This document shows, piece by piece, positions 59,066 through 64,000 of a stretch of DNA of 64,000 bases (within the stretch, counting starts at the first letter, position 1; every line of letters starts with the position of its first letter). A model generated the notes under the pieces. It did not search any database. It was given only the letters and a program-made list of their open reading frames with translations, and was not told where the DNA came from. The position numbers and the translations under genes are program-made. Source of the stretch: Actinomadura parmotrematis (lineage in GTDB: Bacteria > Actinomycetota > Actinomycetes > Streptosporangiales > Streptosporangiaceae); the NCBI RefSeq assembly GCF_019458805.1, contig NZ_JAIBOA010000002.1, positions 408,601 to 472,600 on the forward strand, read 5' to 3'.

Positions 59066-60103
59066 ATGACCGCCAGTGAACCGAGGCCGCTCTCCGAGAT
59101 CGCCGGCGACATCGGCCTGAACATGTCCGACGTCGCGCTCTTCTCCGGCCTGGACGAGAGCACCGTCTTCCGCCTGTGGGACAACGACGCCTGGCTCGAC
59201 CGGATCAGCGGGCGCTCCCTGCAGAGCCTCATCTCGTCGATCCCCGGCGTCGCCGAGTACTCCACCGCGCACTCGGTGCTGAAACGCCGGGAGACGCTGG
59301 TGGACGACCTGGCCGGCGAGGGCCTGGTGGTGAACGCCGAGGCGCTGGACGCCTCCCCCGTCGCGCCGCAGCACCTGCTGAACGCGCTGGAGGCGGCGCT
59401 GCTCATCGTGCGCGACGCGCCGGTGCAGAAGGTGTCGTCCTACCTGGCGCGGTTCTGGGGCCGCGAGCAGGACCGGGCGCTGTCGTCGCTGTTCTCCACC
59501 GAAGGCGGGCTGCTGCACGACCCGCACCGGCTGTTCGAGTCGTCGGTGGACATCGCGCCGCGGCTGAACCGCAAGTCCTACTCCTTCCACTCCATCCTCG
59601 CGCTCAACATCCTCACCCACCAGGTCAGCAAGGTGACCGGGGCGACGGAGGCGGAGCTGAGCTTCGAGGTGCCCGGCCGCCGGTCGGCGTTCATGATGCG
59701 CGGCGTGGTGATGGGCTCGCTGATCAACTCCAACGACGTCGACCTCGCCGAGCGCTACCAGTACGAGCTGGAGCGGACCCCGATCTTCACCGCGCTGGAG
59801 CACTGGTCGTTCCCGACCTACACCCGCGACGGCCGCATCAGCTCGGACTTCACGCTGCCGTCGGCGCTGCTGCTGCGCAACACCGCGCGCGAGGTGCTGC
59901 GGGAGATCGGGACCTACAACGACGCCTACTTCCTGTACCTGCTGATCACCTACGTCCCGCTGGCGCTGCAGCGCGACCCGACGTTCGGCGGGCGGCTGCC
60001 CGAGCTGCGCGCGGCACTGCTGCGGCGCGCGACGGGGCACGCCGACCGCCGGATCCGCCGGGCCGGCGCCGAGCTGGCCCGGCGGATCGATCAACTGAGC
60101 TGA
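59066..60103 (+). CDS. Conserved hypothetical protein with an HTH-like N-terminus
   Basis: A 345-residue protein. The first about 65 residues (PLSEIAGDIGLNMSDVALFSGLDESTVFRLWDNDAWLDRISGRSLQSLISSIPGV) read like a helix-turn-helix with a recognition helix in DESTVFRLW. The rest is mainly helical (HLLNALEAALLIVRDAPVQKVSSYLARFWG, YSFHSILALNILTHQVSKVTG) without enzymatic motifs, and I cannot name a family. It is soluble, with no signal peptide. The ATG at 59066 has AGGAC upstream. A regulatory or toxin-immunity-like role would be speculation. Confidence 0.6.
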   Translation: MTASEPRPLSEIAGDIGLNMSDVALFSGLDESTVFRLWDNDAWLDRISGRSLQSLISSIPGVAEYSTAHSVLKRRETLVDDLAGEGLVVNAEALDASPVAPQHLLNALEAALLIVRDAPVQKVSSYLARFWGREQDRALSSLFSTEGGLLHDPHRLFESSVDIAPRLNRKSYSFHSILALNILTHQVSKVTGATEAELSFEVPGRRSAFMMRGVVMGSLINSNDVDLAERYQYELERTPIFTALEHWSFPTYTRDGRISSDFTLPSALLLRNTAREVLREIGTYNDAYFLYLLITYVPLALQRDPTFGGRLPELRAALLRRATGHADRRIRRAGAELARRIDQLS

Positions 60104-60123
60104 CGAACGAGATGGGGGGCCCG

Positions 60124-60879
60124 ATGGACGAGGTGGCCCGGCAGACCTACGCCGACCTCACCCGGGAGCGGTGGGAGGCCAACGCCGACTACTGGGTGAA
60201 GGTCATCCGCGGGGGGCACGACCGGTACCGCACCGAGCTGACCGACCGGGCGCTGCTGGAGGCCGTCGGCCCCTGCGCGGGCCTGCGGGTGCTGGACGCC
60301 GGCTGCGGCGAGGGCTACCTGTCGCGGACGCTGGCCGAGCGCGGCGCGAGCGTCGTCGGGGTGGACGCCGCGCAGGGGCTGGTGGACGCCGCGCAGGCGG
60401 TGCCGACGGCGGCGGAGTTCGTGCGGGCCGGGGTGGAGGCGCTGCCGATGCCCGACGCCGAGTTCGACCTGGTGGTCTGCAACCACCTGTTCAGCCATCT
60501 CGCCGACCCCGGGCCCGCGATCGCCGAGTTCGGCCGGGTGCTGAAGGGCGGCGGCCGGCTGATCGTGCTGACGCTGCACCCCTGCTTCTACGTGGAGCGG
60601 TCCGAGCACGGCGAGCGGGCGAGCGTCCCGGCGGACCGGTACTTCGAGGCGCGCGGCATCGACCAGTACTTCGCGGTGGACGGCCTCGACTCCCCCTCCA
60701 TGATCACCTCCTGGCTGCGGCCGCTGGAGTACTACTCGCGGACGCTGCGCGAGGCGGGGTTCGTCATCACCGACCTGCGCGAGCCGCATCCGAGCGCCGA
60801 GCAGCTCCGCGACGACCCGTGGTGGCGGGTGGGCTTCCCGTCCCCGCTGTTCATGCTGCTGGTCGCCGAGCTGCGCTGA
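60124..60879 (+). CDS. Class I SAM-dependent methyltransferase
   Basis: A 251-residue methyltransferase of the UbiE/type 11 kind. The SAM motif is LRVLDAGCGEGYLSRTLAERGASVVGVDAAQGLVDAA, followed by EALPMPDAEFDLVVCNHLFSHLADP and GRVLKGGGRLIVLTLHPCF. The N-terminal cap (YADLTRERWEANADYWVKVIRGGHDRYR) and the end FPSPLFMLLVAELR match small-molecule methyltransferases. Start at 60124 follows GGGGGG; an ATG four codons earlier is possible. It lies 20 bp after the unknown gene 59066-60103. Confidence 0.85.
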   Translation: MDEVARQTYADLTRERWEANADYWVKVIRGGHDRYRTELTDRALLEAVGPCAGLRVLDAGCGEGYLSRTLAERGASVVGVDAAQGLVDAAQAVPTAAEFVRAGVEALPMPDAEFDLVVCNHLFSHLADPGPAIAEFGRVLKGGGRLIVLTLHPCFYVERSEHGERASVPADRYFEARGIDQYFAVDGLDSPSMITSWLRPLEYYSRTLREAGFVITDLREPHPSAEQLRDDPWWRVGFPSPLFMLLVAELR

Positions 60880-60890
60880 CCGGCGCGGGC

Positions 60891-61550
60891 TCAGCCGTTG
60901 AGGGGGCTGCCGTCCAGGTCGGCGAGGAGGGCGGCGACGTCGGCGTAGACGGCGACGGCGCCCGCCTCCTCCAGGTCGGCGCGGGGGACGCCGCCCGACA
61001 GGACGGCGACGCAGGGCATCCCGGCGCGGGCGGCGGCCTTCACGTCCCAGACCGCGTCGCCGACGAAGATCGCCTGCCCGGCGTCCACGCCCGCCCGGGA
61101 CACCGCCGCCTCGACGAGGTCGGGGGCGGGCTTGCTCTCCTTCACGTCGGAGGAGGAGGTGGCGGCGTCGATCGCGTCGTCGGCGTCCAGGGCGGCGCGC
61201 AGCGCGCGGAGCTCCTCCTCGGCGGCCGAGCTGGCGAGGACGGTGCGCGCGCCGCGCCCGTGGCAGGCGCGCAGCAGGTCGGCGGCGCCGTCGAAGGCGC
61301 GCAGGCGCGAGTGGTACTGGGCGTAGAGGACGGCGTGGGCGCTCGTCATGCCGTCGTCGTCCGCGCGGTCGCGGTCGTCCGGCAGGACGGCGTCCAGCAG
61401 CTTGTCGGATCCCATGCCGACGGCGCGGTGGACGTCCGCCATCGGGACGTGCCGATCATGCTGGCGGAACGCCTCCCACCAGCAGACGGCGTGCAGGTAG
61501 GTGGTGTCGACGAGGGTGCCGTCCACATCGAAGATCACAGCGTCGCGCAT
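60891..61550 (-). CDS. HAD superfamily hydrolase (beta-phosphoglucomutase/phosphatase type)
   Basis: A 219-residue HAD phosphatase. The catalytic aspartates are in FDVDGTLVDT, the motif II serine region in TVLASSA, the lysine in DVKESKPAPDLV and the final acidic pair in AIFVGDAVWDVKAA. The small helical cap at residues 18-85 is of the class C1 type. The substrate could be a sugar phosphate or phosphoglycolate. It converges on the methyltransferase gene with an 11-bp gap. Confidence 0.92.
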   Translation of the reverse strand: MRDAVIFDVDGTLVDTTYLHAVCWWEAFRQHDRHVPMADVHRAVGMGSDKLLDAVLPDDRDRADDDGMTSAHAVLYAQYHSRLRAFDGAADLLRACHGRGARTVLASSAAEEELRALRAALDADDAIDAATSSSDVKESKPAPDLVEAAVSRAGVDAGQAIFVGDAVWDVKAAARAGMPCVAVLSGGVPRADLEEAGAVAVYADVAALLADLDGSPLNG

Positions 61551-61753
61551 ATCGGACGCCTACCCGGGTGCCGGGTGACGAACCGGAAGGGGGCGCCGGT
61601 TGTGACGTACGTAGCAGTTGGGACCATAATGACGGGTGCCGGGCTACGGGGACATCAAGGGCTAACTAGAACTTAGTCCAATATTTCTTAAAGAACACTC
61701 GTGTATCGCGTTACGCATCAGTAGGGTCTCCGGGTACCACGGAGGGGACGGCA

Positions 61754-62986
61754 GTGCGCAAAAGGACAGACTCCCTGCTCGCCATCGGCAGCCTGGCGGC
61801 AGTGATCATCACGCCCACGGTGCTCCTGCTGCTGCCCCAGGGACACTCCGAACCGGCCGGCGGCAAGGCCCTCGCGGACGGCTCCGGCCCGGCGCCCGAG
61901 CCCGCGCAGGCGACCGAGCTGGTGGTCCGCAACAAGCAGGCGGTGCCCGAGCAGCAGGCCGCGGCGCCGCTGGGCAACGGCGGCGCCGGCACGGGCGGCG
62001 GCACCGGCGGGGGCACCGCCCCGGCCGTCGAGAAGCCGGTGCCCGGCCCGTCCGGCGGTGCCGACCGGGGCCAGAAGGGCACCTACGCGGCCGCCGACGA
62101 CGGCGCGAAGATCACCGCGGTGAAGTGGCTCGGCAAGTACGAGGTGGACCTGACGGTCTCCTCCCCCGCGCTCGGTTCCACCCGGAAGGTGCGGGTGCTC
62201 GTGCCGAAGGGGTGGAAGCACGACGCCGCCCGCGCCTGGTCCACGCTGTACGTCTTCCACGGCGGCAACGACTCCTACGTCTCCTGGACGCGCAGCACCG
62301 ACATCGAGTCGCTGGCGATCCGGTACGACGCGCTGGTCGTCATGCCCGAGGGCGCGAACGGCTCGTACACCAACTGGTACAACGGCGGCAAGGGCGGGAC
62401 CCCGCGGTGGGAGACCTTCCACACCGTCGAGGTGCGCCAGCTCATGGAGCGCAACTTCCGGTCCGGGCGGGTGCGCTCGGTCATGGGCATCTCCTCCGGC
62501 GCGCAGGGCGCGATGACCTACGCCGGCCGCCACCCCGGCTACTTCAAGTACGTGGCGGGGTTCAGCGGCGTCATGTCGATGCTGTCGCCCGGCATCCCGT
62601 CGCTGCTCATGTACACCAACACCAGGCCGGGCACGGACCCCGAGGCGATCTGGGGCAACGCGGTCGCCGACCACGCGAACTGGGTCGCGCACGACCCCTA
62701 CAACCTGCTGCCCAAGCTGAAGGGCACCAGGCTCTACATCTCGTCCGGCAACGGCAAGCCCGGCGTGTACGACACCGGGTCGCAGGCGGCGTGGGACGTG
62801 CGCTACCTCAGCGAGTCGCAGGTGTTCCGCACCGCCCAGGACTTCATCGCGCGCGCCAAGCAGCTCGGCGTGCCGGTCACCGCGGACCTGTACGGCAACG
62901 GTTCGCACACCTGGCCGTACTGGCAGCGCGAGATGCACAAGGTGTGGCCGGCGCTGATGGTGTCGATCAGCGCGAAGAGGGTCTGA
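61754..62986 (+). CDS. Secreted alpha/beta hydrolase-fold esterase (antigen 85-like)
   Basis: A 410-residue exported esterase. The N-terminal helix (DSLLAIGSLAAVIITPTVLLLLP) acts as a signal or anchor, followed by a Gly/Ala/Pro linker with GTGGGTGGG repeats. The esterase domain spans about 115-408. The nucleophile is in VMGISSGAQGAMTY, the oxyanion and aromatic residues in TLYVFHGGNDSYVSWTRSTD, and the histidine is probably in GNGSHTWPYW. This is the antigen 85/esterase D fold, used for mycolyl transfer in mycobacteria, but actinobacteria without mycolates use such enzymes as esterases. The GTG start at 61754 has GGAGGGGA upstream. An AT-rich promoter-like region precedes it. Confidence 0.88.
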   Translation: MRKRTDSLLAIGSLAAVIITPTVLLLLPQGHSEPAGGKALADGSGPAPEPAQATELVVRNKQAVPEQQAAAPLGNGGAGTGGGTGGGTAPAVEKPVPGPSGGADRGQKGTYAAADDGAKITAVKWLGKYEVDLTVSSPALGSTRKVRVLVPKGWKHDAARAWSTLYVFHGGNDSYVSWTRSTDIESLAIRYDALVVMPEGANGSYTNWYNGGKGGTPRWETFHTVEVRQLMERNFRSGRVRSVMGISSGAQGAMTYAGRHPGYFKYVAGFSGVMSMLSPGIPSLLMYTNTRPGTDPEAIWGNAVADHANWVAHDPYNLLPKLKGTRLYISSGNGKPGVYDTGSQAAWDVRYLSESQVFRTAQDFIARAKQLGVPVTADLYGNGSHTWPYWQREMHKVWPALMVSISAKRV

Positions 62987-63890
62987 CCGGAGCGGTCCGG
63001 GCGGGTCCGGGCGGGGCGAGGCGCGCGAGCGTCCCGCTCTCCAGCGCCGTCCACACCGCGCCGTCGGGTCCGAGGGTGAGGCCGTGCGGCTCGCTGCCGG
63101 GCGGGAGGGCGAACTCCTCGACGGTCCCGTCGCACGTGATGCGGCCGAGGCGCGCGGTGGCCCACTCGGTGAACCAGAGGTCGCCGTCGGCGCCCGCGGC
63201 GATGGCGTGCGGGCGGCAGCCGGGGTCGGGCAGCGCGAACTCGTCGGTCCGCCCGTCAGGGGTGAGCCGCCCGATCTGCCCGGCGCCGATCTCGGTGAAC
63301 CAGAGCGCGCCGTCGCCGCCCGCCGCGAGGCCGACGGGCGCCGCCTCGGGCGTCGGCAGCGGGTGCACGGCGAGGGCGCCGTCCAGCGCCAGGCGGCCGA
63401 TGGCGTTGGCCTGGTTCAGGGTGAACCAGAGGGCGCCGTCGGGGCCGGCGACGATCGTGGACGGGAAGGACTCGCGCAGCGGCAGCGGGTACTCCTCGAT
63501 CTTGCCGTCCACGCCGATGCGGCCGATGCGGTCGGCGGCCGTCTCGGTGAACCAGAGCGCCCCGTCGGGGCCGGCGGCGATGCCGAAGGGGGAGGCACCG
63601 GGCGTCGGGAGCGGGTACTCGGTGACGGTGCCGTCGGCGGCGGCGCGGCCGACGAGGTGGCGGCCGGCGTCGGTGAACCAGAGCGCGCCGTCCGGGCCCG
63701 GCGTGATGATCATGGGGGTGGCGGCGCCGTCCAGCGGCAGCACCGTCGCCGCCGGCTCGCCCGGGACGAGACGGCCGAGCGCGGCACCGTGCACGAGGGT
63801 GAACCAGAGGGCGCCGTCGGGGCCGGCGGCGACGGCGTAGGGGCCGGCTCCCGGCTCTCCGACGGGGAACTGCTCGATGGAGCGTGCCAT
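62967..63890 (-). CDS. Virginiamycin B lyase-like seven-bladed beta-propeller
   Basis: A 307-residue protein built of seven repeats of about 42 residues, each with a GPDGALWFT-type strand and IGR-x-x-x-DG element, as in virginiamycin B lyase (Vgb) and related streptogramin lyases. The catalytic histidine of Vgb is expected in the GSEPHGLTLGPDG blade and the CRPHAIAAG blade, where histidines are present. The ATG at 63890 is used. No signal peptide is seen. Whether it inactivates streptogramins or serves another lactonase-like role is unknown. It overlaps the convergent esterase gene by 20 bp. Confidence 0.85.
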   Translation of the reverse strand: MARSIEQFPVGEPGAGPYAVAAGPDGALWFTLVHGAALGRLVPGEPAATVLPLDGAATPMIITPGPDGALWFTDAGRHLVGRAAADGTVTEYPLPTPGASPFGIAAGPDGALWFTETAADRIGRIGVDGKIEEYPLPLRESFPSTIVAGPDGALWFTLNQANAIGRLALDGALAVHPLPTPEAAPVGLAAGGDGALWFTEIGAGQIGRLTPDGRTDEFALPDPGCRPHAIAAGADGDLWFTEWATARLGRITCDGTVEEFALPPGSEPHGLTLGPDGAVWTALESGTLARLAPPGPARTAPVRPSSR

Positions 63891-63934
63891 GCGCAGATCA
63901 TGTCGTATGCGGCGTCCGTCCGGTAGTGGCGGGA

Positions 63935-64000
63935 TCACCCGCCCGCGGGGGTCCGCGGCGACGCCGTCCCCTTCCTGCTGGAGACCACCCGGCAGGCCGA
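63935..64000 (-). CDS. Possible 3' end of a minus-strand gene cut by the window edge
   Basis: From the right edge a minus-strand frame reads 21 codons with consistently G or C in third position, then TGA at 63935-63937, 45 bp before the start of the propeller gene. The corresponding plus-strand frame looks equally codon-like but has no start codon after an upstream TAG. Too little is visible to assign a product. Confidence 0.25.
   Translation of the reverse strand, partial: SACRVVSSRKGTASPRTPAGG

Noticed and set aside
61600..61630. TTGTGA/CATAAT promoter for the esterase gene
   Set aside because: The spacing is 19 bp and the distance to the start codon is over 120 bp; the match is too weak to list as a feature.

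Overview
The window is very GC-rich DNA (roughly 72-74% G+C, nearly all third codon positions G or C, many GTG starts) from a filamentous-type actinobacterium. A Streptosporangiales/Actinomadura-like chromosome is the best guess. This rests on a complete mce operon, two DUF574-type methyltransferases, a SepX/GlpR-like divisome gene beside rimJ, a Ser/Thr kinase of the PASTA-less actinobacterial type, and MscL proteins with zinc-ribbon tails. The species assignment is inference only; no ribosomal RNA gene is present.

Layout. 1-2.6 kb: the 3' part of a CbxX/SpoVK-type AAA+ ATPase and an unusual ArdC-like/primase (TOPRIM) fusion. 2.6-13 kb: one long minus-strand mce lipid-import operon (two YrbE permeases, six Mce proteins, four Mce-associated proteins) with a candidate operator and a six-codon leader frame in front. 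13-24 kb: secreted proteins, a LysR/carboxymuconolactone-decarboxylase divergent pair, a secreted phospholipase D, a FabF-like ketosynthase, a DUF574 methyltransferase, a carotenoid-dehydrogenase-like oxidoreductase and a membrane Ser/Thr kinase. 24-29 kb: a minus-strand operon (acyl-CoA dehydrogenase, SDR, GNAT, MenC/NSAR-type enolase-superfamily enzyme) controlled by a divergent TetR with tandem operators. 29-38 kb: a degenerate IS4-like transposase, a secreted protein, and three small TetR or MBL/hydrolase modules. 38-49 kb: a tRNA-Ala and the conserved actinobacterial block sepX-rimJ-(nagA-dinB)-moaB-moaC-moeA-galU // fthC, then a 2-hydroxyacid dehydrogenase, a K+/H+ antiporter, FmdB and a NarJ-like protein. 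49-56 kb: an MMPL transporter, MTA phosphorylase, a SAF/CpaB-like protein and tandem mscL genes. 56-64 kb: a VanY-like peptidase, a tRNA-Arg, a methyltransferase cluster, a HAD phosphatase, an Ag85-type esterase and a virginiamycin-B-lyase-like propeller.

The most unusual object is the SAF-domain gene at 52737-54890. Its SAF domain is split by about 75 consecutive in-frame 18-bp (hexapeptide) units, 53091-54440, which turn a protein of perhaps 250 residues into one of 717. The array has an internal higher-order duplication and leaves long open frames on the opposite strand. Other points of interest are the two-gene duplication of Mce-associated genes, the transposase-like gene with lost DDE residues behind a TetR-type operator, the leaderless MBL promoter with a palindrome between -35 and -10, the NarJ-like gene that ends antisense inside fmdB, and the tandem zinc-ribbon MscL pair.
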